Assembly: GCA_022361095.1 (NCBI GenBank)
Contig: JAKSBO010000493.1
Coordinates: 1 to 9,103 of the forward strand
DNA length: 9,103 bases
Source: Desulfobacterales bacterium
GTDB taxonomy: Bacteria; Desulfobacterota; Desulfobacteria; Desulfobacterales; Desulfobacteraceae
Reading direction: 5' to 3'
In this document: positions 1 to 7,400 of the stretch, piece by piece
How positions within the stretch are numbered: the stretch's first letter is position 1
How the letters are laid out: each line of letters starts with the position of its first letter
The notes under the pieces: model-generated
Seen by the model: the letters and a program-made list of their open reading frames with translations, nothing else
Database searches by the model: none
Told to the model about the DNA's origin: nothing
Translations under genes and position numbers: made by a program

Positions 1-180
1 GACCTTGCGCGTGATCTTTTCGGTCCGTGGTATCAATGCACTGGCACGGTTTTTTTTGATGCAGGATATCAGCGTGTCATCTTTGTCGTCTTTGGCTATT
101 ACCACATTGTAACGTGCTTTTAATAGTTCGACCCCTTCGGGGATGATTGTCGGCTTGATCAGCACAATCGTTTTTTTCAT
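1..180 (-). CDS. D-2-hydroxyacid dehydrogenase family, N-terminal fragment
   Basis: Sixty N-terminal residues are present; the gene runs off the left edge. The translation begins MKKTIVLIKPTIIPEGVELL and ends in ALIPRTEKITRKV. This fits the N-terminal catalytic half-domain of D-isomer-specific 2-hydroxyacid dehydrogenases (phosphoglycerate dehydrogenase SerA and relatives): a first beta strand followed by 'p.gvelL', and later an 'ali.R.-.it.-v' strand and helix. The NAD-binding Rossmann domain and the catalytic Arg/Glu/His lie outside the window, so the substrate cannot be named. The ATG start is supported by an AAGGAA ribosome binding site (minus strand, bases 187-192), 6 bases upstream. The gene diverges from the glycosylase gene to the right, and its upstream region carries a repeat-hairpin-repeat arrangement (223-277). 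Family assignment is fairly good; the exact enzyme is unknown. Confidence 0.65.
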   Translation of the reverse strand, partial: MKKTIVLIKPTIIPEGVELLKARYNVVIAKDDKDDTLISCIKKNRASALIPRTEKITRKV

Positions 181-222
181 TACAGGTTCCTTACGCTTAT
201 CTGGTAAAACACTACACTCTTT

Positions 223-277
223 TAAAAATACAACAGTTCTTAGCTTGAAAACGATCAAGCTGAAAACACAACAGTTC
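223..277. repeat. Direct repeats flanking a perfect hairpin
   Basis: TAAAAATACAACAGTTC (223-239) recurs as TGAAAACACAACAGTTC (261-277), 15 of 17 bases identical with a 38-bp period; the last ten bases are identical. Between them sits a perfect inverted repeat, AGCTTGA (242-248) and TCAAGCT (255-261), with a 6-base loop. It lies 43-97 bases upstream of the dehydrogenase ATG on the minus strand, a plausible position for an operator or mRNA leader structure. No T-tract follows, so it is not a simple terminator. Confidence 0.5.
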
Positions 278-382
278 AATCATAATTAATTCATTCTTGC
301 TTTTAATCCGCAGGCAGGGTTAATCTCCGGTAAAATTAAAGAAGGAATTGGTCATATCCTCACTGCGGTCAAGATGATCATG

Positions 383-408
383 TTATCCCGTTAAATAAAT
401 AGGGATAA
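383..408. repeat. Perfect inverted repeat, 7-bp arms
   Basis: TTATCCC (383-389) and GGGATAA (402-408) are perfectly complementary and separated by 12 AT-rich bases. The site lies about 90 bases before the glycosylase start. It could bind a dimeric regulator or form a hairpin in the leader; there is no T-run after it. Function unknown. Confidence 0.35.
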
Positions 409-495
409 AAGAAAATCCGAAGTCCCAGGTTAACTGATTGAGTATAGAGGTAAAAATGATAGAAATAAAACCCGTCTCAAAAATTTATTTTTCAG

Positions 496-1179
496 GTGTC
501 AATGATTAACCATTTTTTAACGCTGTTGCATAAACCTGCAACAAACCAGGTGTTTAATCCATGGGTTGAGGTCGATAAAGAAAATGATATGGATAAAACC
601 GCTCCCGAAAAAAGATTGTTGAACCTGAAATGGTATATGGAGGAACGCCTTGGGGCTGAATACCTGCTTCTTGCAGAGGCTTTGGGGTATCAAGGCGGGC
701 ATTTTACCGGTATTCCCATGACCTCCGAACGGATTATTCTTGGGCATAAGACGGACCAGGGAATCTATCCTGATCATGTATGCCGGTCTCCCCTGTACAG
801 AACGAGCAACACGAAAAAACATAGGGATGGTTTCAACGAACCCACCGCAACAATTGTCTGGGGAAAGTTGATTCATGAAGGATTGGACACAAGGAATTTT
901 GTTTTATGGAATGCCTTTCCCTGGCATCCCTTCAAAAAATCAAAAGGGTTGTTGTCCAACAGGACACCGACCAACGCAGAGATGATGGAAGGGGCAAAGG
1001 TTCTGGAAGCACTTTTACAGGCCTTTGATTTTAAGAAAATTATAGCCCTCGGCAATAAGGCCGACGGGTCACTTCGGGCCATGGGCATCAAAACGGAAAA
1101 AGTCAGGCATCCTGCCATGGGCGGAGCAGAACGTTTTCGGGAGCAGTTTTTAAAAATAGTCAAAGGTTCTATGCCATAA
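496..1179 (+). CDS. Uracil-DNA glycosylase superfamily protein
   Basis: A 227-residue protein of the uracil-DNA glycosylase superfamily, expected to cleave damaged or deaminated bases from DNA in base-excision repair. Visible landmarks are an N-terminal FNPW...D segment (20-27), EALGYQGGHFTG (61-72), which matches the family's phosphate/uracil-loop region in UDG-like proteins, then WNAFPWHP (138-145), SNRTPT (154-159), and RHPAMGG (204-210) in the place of the C-terminal HPS-type DNA-intercalation loop. It lacks the N-terminal cysteine ligands of the Fe-S family 4/5 enzymes, so it belongs to the cluster-free UDG-like group. The track start is GTG at 496; ATG at 502 is equally possible and is preceded by a weak CAGG. 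The NPW..D segment argues against the much later ATG at 589. The base specificity is not readable from sequence. Confidence 0.72.
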   Translation: MSMINHFLTLLHKPATNQVFNPWVEVDKENDMDKTAPEKRLLNLKWYMEERLGAEYLLLAEALGYQGGHFTGIPMTSERIILGHKTDQGIYPDHVCRSPLYRTSNTKKHRDGFNEPTATIVWGKLIHEGLDTRNFVLWNAFPWHPFKKSKGLLSNRTPTNAEMMEGAKVLEALLQAFDFKKIIALGNKADGSLRAMGIKTEKVRHPAMGGAERFREQFLKIVKGSMP

Positions 1180-1378
1180 GCACTTTTTTTGTCATCTTCT
1201 TCTTGTCTCCATTGATCAATAAGAGAAAAGGCTTATTTTGATTCAAGGAAATAATCCCAATAACGGCCATGGCCGACCTGGTTTTTCACTGAGGTTGGGC
1301 CACAACAAATCATGAAAGAAACTAAGCGGTTATCTCAGTTATTTCATATAAACCATCCAACCGAAACGGAGGCTTGCC
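1180..1378. other. Intergenic region upstream of fmdB-like gene
   Basis: About 200 bases without a gene. It holds an imperfect hairpin around 1216-1240 (ATAAG/CTTAT core), a perfect 12-bp palindrome CGGCCATGGCCG (1264-1275), and a longer hairpin (1312-1347). A run of seven T (1184-1191 area) follows the glycosylase stop but has no clear stem before it, so the glycosylase terminator is uncertain. Confidence 0.4.
1312..1347 (+). promoter_or_regulatory. Candidate leader hairpin before fmdB-like gene
   Basis: ATGAAA (1312-1317) plus AACT (1320-1323) can pair with AGTT (1337-1340) plus TTTCAT (1342-1347). This gives ten base pairs with a small internal bulge (GA opposite A) and a 13-base loop. 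The stem ends about 20 bases before the GGAGG ribosome binding site (1368-1372). It may be an mRNA leader element or a protein-binding site; no known family is recognised. Confidence 0.3.
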
Positions 1379-1570
1379 ATGCCTATTTTTGAATATACGT
1401 GTAAGCAATGCGGCAAAGAATTTGAGCGAGTTGTTTTTTCAGGTGAAGAGAAGGGGATCACCTGCCCGGAATGCAAGAGCAGGGATGTTAAGAAAAATAT
1501 GAGTGCATCCACTTTTATGGGGGCAAGTATAGGCACCTGTGCAACCTCTTTTCCCAATGGCCCGTCATGA
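1379..1570 (+). CDS. FmdB-family putative zinc ribbon protein
   Basis: A 63-residue protein with the FmdB/CxxC-CxxC zinc-ribbon signature. It starts MPIFEYTCKQCGKEFE and has two cysteine pairs, C8-x2-C11 and C29-x2-C32, which should bind one zinc ion. 'Y.C..CG..FE' followed some 18 residues later by 'CP.C' is the classic pattern of the FmdB family. These are small proteins named after a putative regulator in the formamidase/amidase operon of Methylophilus; their actual role is poorly defined. The C-terminal tail has one further cysteine (C54) and no second domain. A strong GGAGG (1368-1372) six bases before the ATG supports the start. It stands alone and converges on the aminotransferase gene. 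Family call is firm; function is not. Confidence 0.8.
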   Translation: MPIFEYTCKQCGKEFERVVFSGEEKGITCPECKSRDVKKNMSASTFMGASIGTCATSFPNGPS

Positions 1571-1582
1571 GCGCAGTAAACG

Positions 1583-1601
1583 AATCTTCAGGTTGAAGAT
1601 T
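1583..1601. terminator. Hairpin between convergent genes, possible terminator
   Basis: AATCTTCA (1583-1590) and TGAAGATT (1594-1601) form a perfect 8-bp stem with a 3-base loop in the 54-base gap between the convergent fmdB-like and aminotransferase genes. The position suits a bidirectional terminator, but neither strand has a clear T-tract after the stem, so the termination role is an inference. Confidence 0.35.
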
Positions 1602-1624
1602 AAGAAGGGCAGGCACGCTTGCCG

Positions 1625-2476
1625 TTAAACAACAGATCGTGAGTCTTTTGCGTTTTCCTGCCGGGTTTTTATTGCCGATATTAAAGCCCGGGTCCCGGGG
1701 CCAGGAGTCCCGGTGCTGATGACATGCTCATCCACCTGGATTACGGGCACGATACCTTTATTGGTTCCGGTGATGAACACTTCAGAAGCAGACAACAGTG
1801 TGTCCAGGGAAATGTCCTGTTCGGATACCGGAAACAGCTTTTTTCCAAGTTCCAGAACGGTTTTCCGGGTGATGCCGTTGAGCACTCCTTGGTGCGGGGT
1901 GACCAGGGAGCCGTCAATAAAGGCAAACAGATTGCTGGTGGTGCCTTCAAGAACCATGTTGTCCAGGGTCATATACAAGGCTTCCACAGCGCCTTGGGCC
2001 TTTGCTTTTTTTAAGGCCAGAACGGCAGGGATGTAATTGGTGGCCTTGGCATCGGGCAGCACACGTTGTTCAAAAAAGGTGATCACCTTGATGCCTTTTG
2101 TATACCAATGTTCAGGCAGGGCAGGGATATCTGTTGCCAGGACAATCAGTCGGGGGGTATCCGCCGGACTGAAAAAATCGGGGCTGGATCCGCCCGTTAT
2201 TAAAATGCGGATATTGGCCTCATCCATATGGCCGTTTTTTTCAAGTACTTTAAAGACAATCCGGGCAATCTCTTCTTTGGTCCATGCCGGGGGAAGGCCG
2301 ATTTTTGCGGCCGATGACAAAAGCCGGCCGATATGGTCATCAAGGCAGTAAGGGTGCCCTCCGATTGTTCTGATAATGTCGCAAACTGCATAGCCCCTGA
2401 GTACGGCCAGATCATCCACAGGGATAACCGCTTTGTTCCAGGGCACAAATTTTCCATCCACATAAACTGTTTTCAA
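1625..2476 (-). CDS. Class IV PLP-dependent aminotransferase (IlvE / D-amino-acid aminotransferase / PabC-like)
   Basis: A fold-type IV PLP enzyme of 283 residues from a TTG start. Motifs, numbered from that start: RGYAVCD (27-33) in the place of the family's RG.GVF-; the PLP lysine K144 within DAKATNY; EGTTSNLF (177-184), the phosphate and substrate loop; GITR (201-204); and TGTNKGIVPV (236-245). These hold across branched-chain aminotransferases, D-amino-acid aminotransferases and aminodeoxychorismate lyase, so the substrate stays open; the length suits any of them. The open frame extends to an ATG at 2557, but those 27 extra residues look unlike the family. The TTG at 2476 gives the normal beginning, MKTVYVDGKFVPW, and has AAGGA eight bases upstream. 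It is transcribed alone, divergently from the EI24-like gene. Family assignment is firm. Confidence 0.85.
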   Translation of the reverse strand: MKTVYVDGKFVPWNKAVIPVDDLAVLRGYAVCDIIRTIGGHPYCLDDHIGRLLSSAAKIGLPPAWTKEEIARIVFKVLEKNGHMDEANIRILITGGSSPDFFSPADTPRLIVLATDIPALPEHWYTKGIKVITFFEQRVLPDAKATNYIPAVLALKKAKAQGAVEALYMTLDNMVLEGTTSNLFAFIDGSLVTPHQGVLNGITRKTVLELGKKLFPVSEQDISLDTLLSASEVFITGTNKGIVPVIQVDEHVISTGTPGPGTRALISAIKTRQENAKDSRSVV

Positions 2477-2484
2477 TGTAAATG

Positions 2485-2490
2485 TCCTTT
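2485..2490 (-). promoter_or_regulatory. Ribosome binding site deciding the TTG start of the aminotransferase
   Basis: On the minus strand AAAGGA lies eight bases before the TTG at 2476. It supports this rare start codon over the upstream ATG at 2557, whose extra residues do not fit the family. Confidence 0.55.
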
Positions 2491-2712
2491 GTAAAAATTG
2501 AAAAACAGAGCCAGGTATAGTAAGAAACTCTACACAATATATGCACGCACCCGGCATGTTTCAATTACAAAACAAGAATAGCGCTGCAAAGAAACCCTTT
2601 GCCGGTATGGTCAATACGGGGTGCATGCGCACAATATTATCCGGATGCAACCTGTCAGGTGTGGGCTTTAGGTTTCAATATATATTAAACAATTGGGCTT
2701 CAAGGAGAAACC

Positions 2713-3429
2713 ATGGGATTCATTGAAGGCATTCAATACAATATCAGGGGCTTTGCCCTGGCGTTAAGAACACGATCTCTTTTAGTGCTTGGACTGATAA
2801 GGTTTGTTGTGGTTTTGCTGTTGACCCTTGTTCTGTCCGGCATGGTGCTTTACTGGCACAATGAGATTTTTTCCATGATATGGCAGATGCCCGAGTCCCG
2901 ATGGCTGATCTGGTTATGGCACATTGTCTCCTGGATTCTGACAATCATGTTGATGGCGTTTTCCATGTTAGCCTCTTATCTGATTTCCCAGATTTTTTTC
3001 TGTGTTTTCATCATGGATTATATGTCCAGGATCACGGAGCGCATGGTGCTCGGGCACGAAGCACCGAGCCCCCATACATCCATATTCGGGGTGTTTTTCT
3101 ATCTGATTCGCCAGGAAATCCCCAGAGCTGTAATCCCCATTTTAATATCGGTCACTTTGATGGTTATAGGGCTGTTTACACCTGTCAGCCTTGTTATCAT
3201 AGCCCTTTCATCTGTAGTGGCCGGTGTATTCCTGGCCTGGGACAATACCGACCTTGTACCTGCAAGGCGCATGTTGCCGTTTAGAGCGCGGTTAAAATTT
3301 TTAAAAGACAATTTATTTTTCCACGTCGGATTTAGCCTCTTGTTCCTTGTGCCGTGGCTCAACATCCTTTTTCTTTCGTTTGCCCCGGTGGGTGCTACCT
3401 TATATTACATAGACAAAGAAAAACAATGA
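2713..3429 (+). CDS. EI24/CysZ-like multi-pass membrane protein
   Basis: A 238-residue integral membrane protein with hydrophobic blocks at about 22-47, 64-102 (long enough for two spans), 138-176 (probably two spans) and 202-230, joined by short polar loops. It begins with the amphipathic segment MGFIEGIQYNIRGFALALRT and ends with FAPVGATLYY close to the C-terminus; both are typical of the EI24-domain family (Pfam EI24), which includes the sulfate permease CysZ. CysZ proper imports sulfate for assimilation, but many EI24 members have no known substrate, so a sulfate role would be a guess. The start is well supported by AAGGAG (2702-2707) five bases before the ATG. The following CULT-domain gene begins one base after this stop, so the two are almost certainly co-transcribed and may be functionally linked. 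Confidence 0.72.
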   Translation: MGFIEGIQYNIRGFALALRTRSLLVLGLIRFVVVLLLTLVLSGMVLYWHNEIFSMIWQMPESRWLIWLWHIVSWILTIMLMAFSMLASYLISQIFFCVFIMDYMSRITERMVLGHEAPSPHTSIFGVFFYLIRQEIPRAVIPILISVTLMVIGLFTPVSLVIIALSSVVAGVFLAWDNTDLVPARRMLPFRARLKFLKDNLFFHVGFSLLFLVPWLNILFLSFAPVGATLYYIDKEKQ

Positions 3430-3430
3430 C

Positions 3431-3826
3431 ATGGTGATGGATGTAACCTGTAAAGAAACAGACCGGCAAACACTGGAAAAAAATGCCCCGAAAGTTCAAT
3501 CGATCATAGAGCCGGTTATTTTGTGTAAAAACTGCAATGCCGTTGTGACAAAGCCTGAATTTGCCGTCCGCACCGGACAGGGCTTTTCCCAGGCCTTTGC
3601 CAATCCGGCCGGACATATATTTGAAATCGGATGCTTTTCCCAGGCGCCCGGTTGTTCCCCGGGGTCCGGCCGGTCCAACGAGTTTACCTGGTATCCGGGA
3701 TATGATTGGCGCATCGGCATATGCCGTAACTGTATGTTTCATCTTGGATGGATTTTTTTGCCTGTGGAACACGGCTCCGGTTCAAAATTTTATGGTCTGA
3801 TTCTGGATCATCTTGTTTTTCCATAA
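3431..3826 (+). CDS. Bacterial cereblon-like CULT-domain protein
   Basis: A 131-residue single-domain protein matching the CULT domain, the thalidomide/uridine-binding domain of eukaryotic cereblon, also found as a stand-alone bacterial protein (Magnetospirillum MsCI4). Zinc ligands are C32-x2-C35 and C98-x2-C101. The aromatic cage is W87, W93 and W107. Their spacings (6 and 14) equal those of human cereblon W380, W386 and W400, and C98 follows W93 by five residues just as C391 follows W386. N58 in FANPAG aligns with N351 in the human YVNPHG, and F109 aligns with F402. The Lon-like and DDB1-binding parts of cereblon are absent. The natural ligand of bacterial CULT proteins is unsettled; uridine-like or cyclic-imide molecules bind in vitro. 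The start lies one base after the EI24-like gene, suggesting translational coupling; ATG at 3437 is an alternative. Confidence 0.85.
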   Translation: MVMDVTCKETDRQTLEKNAPKVQSIIEPVILCKNCNAVVTKPEFAVRTGQGFSQAFANPAGHIFEIGCFSQAPGCSPGSGRSNEFTWYPGYDWRIGICRNCMFHLGWIFLPVEHGSGSKFYGLILDHLVFP

Positions 3827-4434
3827 TGCGCATATCGCGATTTTTATCTTTTCAACCTGGATGAAATTGACAAGCAACTATCTAAAATACAAAAGAGTTG
3901 TTGTTTCCTTTAATGGTGAAGACCTTTAAATAATGACCTGCAAAGCTGTTCGGGTATTCATCAGTAATCATTTTACATGTGATTTATTATCTGCTATAGA
4001 AACTTTGGTTAAATAAAATATAGGTAGATAGCAGTTCCACCGTGCCTTGAGGGTACTTAATTTTGACTGCTCAATGCCAGATCGAGCAGCTTTAAAGAAG
4101 AGAGGGATATTGGCTATGAGTTTTCGAAAAAAACTTGATCTCAAGAATTTAGCTGTTCCGATAATTCTTTTAGAAGATATCACTATTCCCCTCTGTGATA
4201 CCCGCAGCCGACAATTTTATGACCATTTCGCTGTTACATCGCTGTATTACAGATTTACGGCTGTCCGGAGCGATGTGCAGTAGGGTATTGGCACAATCCG
4301 TTGATGATCTAGGCAAGAAAGAGTCCATTGCCTGTTGTTTTGTATCTGATACACGTTTACACCAAATTGTATTTGATACATGTCTACAGGCGATGGATAC
4401 ACATGGATATTAACTGATAACGTTAAGGTTACAC
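3827..4434. other. 608-base region without a recognisable gene
   Basis: Short open frames exist on both strands (for example 4047-4283 and 4195-4413 on +, 3968-4183 on -). None has a good ribosome binding site together with a recognisable protein family, and they overlap one another, so I do not call them. A small inverted repeat, CTGCTC (4067-4072) and GAGCAG (4084-4089), lies in the middle. The end of the stretch holds the tandem palindromic repeats at 4340-4388. The region may include a long 5' leader of the hdrA operon or the remains of a decayed gene; neither can be decided here. Confidence 0.5.
4340..4388. repeat. Tandem 22-bp repeats with palindromic cores, candidate operator
   Basis: Two 22-bp copies at 4340-4361 and 4367-4388 share 19 of 22 bases with a 27-bp period. 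Each contains a 13-bp dyad: TGTATCTGATACA (4341-4353, perfect arms) and TGTATTTGATACA (4368-4380, one T:G mismatch in the arms). A third half-site, GATACA, occurs at 4396-4401. The array ends 46 bases before the ATG of the hdrA-like gene, a typical place for binding of a dimeric transcription factor that controls the operon. Confidence 0.55.
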
Positions 4435-7400
4435 ATGCAAAAAATTAAACAAGACGAAAAACGCGTGCTCGTCATTGGCGGTGGCGTTGGCGGCATCAAG
4501 GCGGCCCTTGATCTTTCCGAGTCCCGGAAAAAGGTCCTGCTCATTGATTCCGACTATGCCATTGGTGGATTAATGACCCAGCTGGACCGCACTTTTCCAA
4601 CCAACAATTGCGATTTGTGTACAGTTTCTCCCCATCTGTCCGCAACGACCAGGGAAAAGTTTCTTGAGGTCAGCACCATGACAGAGCTCACCAGTCTGTC
4701 CGGAGAGGCCGGTAACTTTACGGCCACATTAAAAACCGCTCCCCGGTTTATTGACATTGAAAAATGTACTGCCTGCGGAGCGTGTTTGGAAAAATTTCCA
4801 GAGGCCGTCCGGTTTACCCCGGGACTTGACCCCAGAGCGCCGACCTGTATGCGGTATCCCCAGGCGACACCCTATGCCTATTCCATTGATATGGAAAAGA
4901 TAGATGATGTTGACGCGCTCAAGGCTGTCTGTAAAGCCGGAGCCATTGTCCCTGATGACAGTGAACAGGAAATTCAGATTGATGTCGCATCCGTTATCAT
5001 GAGTGTGGGCGCAGAGATGTTTGACCCAACTGTTCTGGATAATTTCGGTGGCGGAAAATTTGACAATGTGGTTCCCGGCCTTGAATACGAACGGATTATG
5101 TCCGCATCCGGACCCTATCAGGGCAATTTGGTCAGGAAATCTGACCAGCAGCGGCCGAAAAAAGTGGCCTGGATACAATGTGTGGGGTCCAGGGGTATTA
5201 ACCGGCATGATGTTTCCTATTGCTCCAGTGTATGCTGCATGTATGCCCTTAAAGAGGCCATGGTGACCAAAGAGCGCTTTGGTGAGGATATTGAAGCCAC
5301 TATTTTCTTTATGGATATGCGGACCTTTGGCAAGGATTACGAGCCTTACTACAACCGGGCCAAAGAAGATTTCGGTATTCGTTTGGTACGCTGCAAGCCT
5401 CATACAATCGTAGAGTTGCCTGATAAATCCCTTGAGATTACCTATGCCAGAGAAGAGTTGTCAGCCATGGAAAAAGAGGAATTCGACATGGTTGTACTCT
5501 CCACGGGTTTCAGACCGAATCAGAAAACCATTGATTTGGCCGGAACACTCGGCATTGATCTGAACGAACACAATTTCGCTAAATCCGGCACCATGGATCC
5601 GGTGACGACCTCCAAAGACGGTGTGTATGTCTGCGGTGTATTTGAAAGCCCCAAAGATATTCCCGAAACGCTGGTCCAGGCGTCAGCCGCCGCCTCCATT
5701 GCAGGTACGGCTTTGGAGAGTGCGCCCTGTGATGATGAACCGGGCAGCCTTTATCCGCCCCAAAGAGATGTCGAAGGCGAAGAACTTAAAATCGGCGTCT
5801 TTGTTGTGGACTGTGACGGGGAGATCGGTCAGGCCCTGGATATCGACAAGCTTCTGGAAAATGCCAAAACCAATCCTGATGTTGCCGTAGCAGAATCATT
5901 TGGATTGAGTTGTTCTTTTGAATCCATGGAAAAGATTGAAACCCTGATAAAAGAGCAAAACCTGAACCGGGTGGTAATTGGTTCCGGTTCCCCGCGGATC
6001 CAGGAAATTATGTTCCAGGATATGCTCAGACGTGCCGGGCTCAATCCCTACCTGCTTGAGCTTGTCAATTTGAGAGACCAGAATGCCTGGGCACACGGTG
6101 ATGCACCGGCCAAAGCCCTTGAAAAGGCCTTTCAGCTCGTTCAGGTGGGTATTTCCGGTGTCAGGGCCGCAAAATCCCTGGCTGAAAATGTTCTTCCCAC
6201 AAGCCAGAGTGCCCTTGTTGTGGGCGGCGGCGTAACCGGTATGACTTCTGCCCTTGAACTGGCTGACCAGGGTACGTTTACCTATATTGTGGAAAAAGCG
6301 CCGGTACTCGGCGGTCAGGCACTGAACCTGTCCACAACCATCGAAGGCGATGACGTCGCCGCTTTTGTAAAGGATCTTGCCGCTAAGGTTTCTAACCATG
6401 ATAACATCAAGGTTTACACTGACGCTGTTGTTGCAGAACACAGCGGTGTACCCGGCAATTTTTCCACCGGCATTGAACAAGTTGCCGCCGGTGCCCAAGA
6501 GAAGATTGACCACGGCGTAACCATCCTTGCCACCGGCGCCACAGCCAACCGTCCGGCTGTTTACGGTTTAGGCGAGATCGACACGGTTATGACCCAGCTT
6601 GATCTTGATAGTATCCTTGAAAACGATGCGGAAAAAATCAAAGAGATGCAGCAGGTTGTGATGATTCAGTGTGCGGGCTCCAGGGAAGCGGACAATCCCA
6701 ATTGCTCACGGCTTTGCTGCCAGGCCGCCGTTAAAAATGCCCTGCGCCTGTTGAAAACCAATCCTGATATTGATGTTTTTGTTCTTTACAGGGACATGCG
6801 TACCTACGGATTCCAGGAAGATTACTACAAACAAGCCCGGGATAAAGGCGTTAAGTTCATCCGTTTTGACCTGGAACATCGGCCGGTTGTCAGCAAAGAA
6901 GGCGACAAGACCCTTGTCCTTGCCCATGATTTTGTCCTGGGACAGGATATTGAAATTGAAGCCGATTGTGTTGCGTTGAGCACCGGTCTGGTTGCAAATT
7001 CAGAGACCACAAACAAGCTGGCTCGTGTGTTCAATCTGCCCAAAACCGAAGACGGCTTTTTCATGGAAGACCATATTAAGCTCAAGCCCATTGACATGGC
7101 ACTTCGCGGGTTCTTTGTTGCCGGTACGGCCCACTCTCCCAAGGTGATTCGTGAAAGCATCACCCAGGCCCATGCCGTAGCAGGCAGAGCCAGAACCATG
7201 CTGGCCAATAAAGAGATTACCTTAGGGGCGGCCTATGCCGTGGTTGAGCCGATTATGTGTGCGGTCTGCCTGATTTGTGTCAGAGCCTGTCCTTATAATG
7301 TTCCTTTTATAAATGATGAACGGCATTCAGAAATTGATCCGGCCAAGTGCCAGGGCTGCGGTATCTGTGTTGCCGAGTGTCCGGCCAAGGCCATTCAGTT

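Larger units (their letters stand above)
181..495. other. 315-base intergenic region between divergent genes
   Basis: No open reading frame of note and no tRNA or known riboswitch fold was recognised. The stretch is AT-rich. It contains a pair of 17-bp direct repeats around a perfect 7-bp hairpin (223-277), close to the dehydrogenase start, and a separate 7-bp inverted repeat, TTATCCC/GGGATAA (383-408), closer to the glycosylase gene. Promoters for both divergent genes must lie here, but no pair of -35/-10 boxes convinced me. Confidence 0.6.

Noticed and set aside
443..448. TATAGA as a -10 box for the glycosylase gene
   Set aside because: There is no acceptable -35 element at 16-18 bases upstream.
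1312..1392. Short frame (26 codons) starting at ATG 1312 and overlapping the fmdB-like start, as a possible leader peptide
   Set aside because: No ribosome binding site before the ATG and no recognisable sequence; the same bases are better explained as a hairpin.
3826..3852. Possible terminator after the CULT gene (GCGCATATCGCG followed by T-rich sequence)
   Set aside because: The stem is only about three base pairs, and the T-run is broken.
3968..4183. Minus-strand frame of 71 residues, considered as a transposase remnant
   Set aside because: No DDE or other transposase motif could be identified, and there are no terminal inverted repeats or target duplications around it.
4373..4401. TTGATA/GATACA as a promoter for the hdrA operon
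   Set aside because: Spacing is 17 bases but the -10 match is only three of six, and both boxes are part of the repeat array; not enough to call.
4047..4413. Two overlapping + strand frames (78 and 72 residues) before the hdrA-like gene
   Set aside because: No recognised family and no convincing ribosome binding site; they are in different frames, and the second would end inside the operator-like repeats. A decayed gene remains possible.
4729..5403. Long minus-strand open frame of 224 codons opposite the hdrA-like gene
   Set aside because: It is a shadow of the hdrA coding frame, without its own family motifs.
5896..6513. Minus-strand open frame of 205 codons opposite the hdrA-like gene
   Set aside because: It is another antisense shadow; the plus strand encodes well-conserved HdrA motifs throughout.
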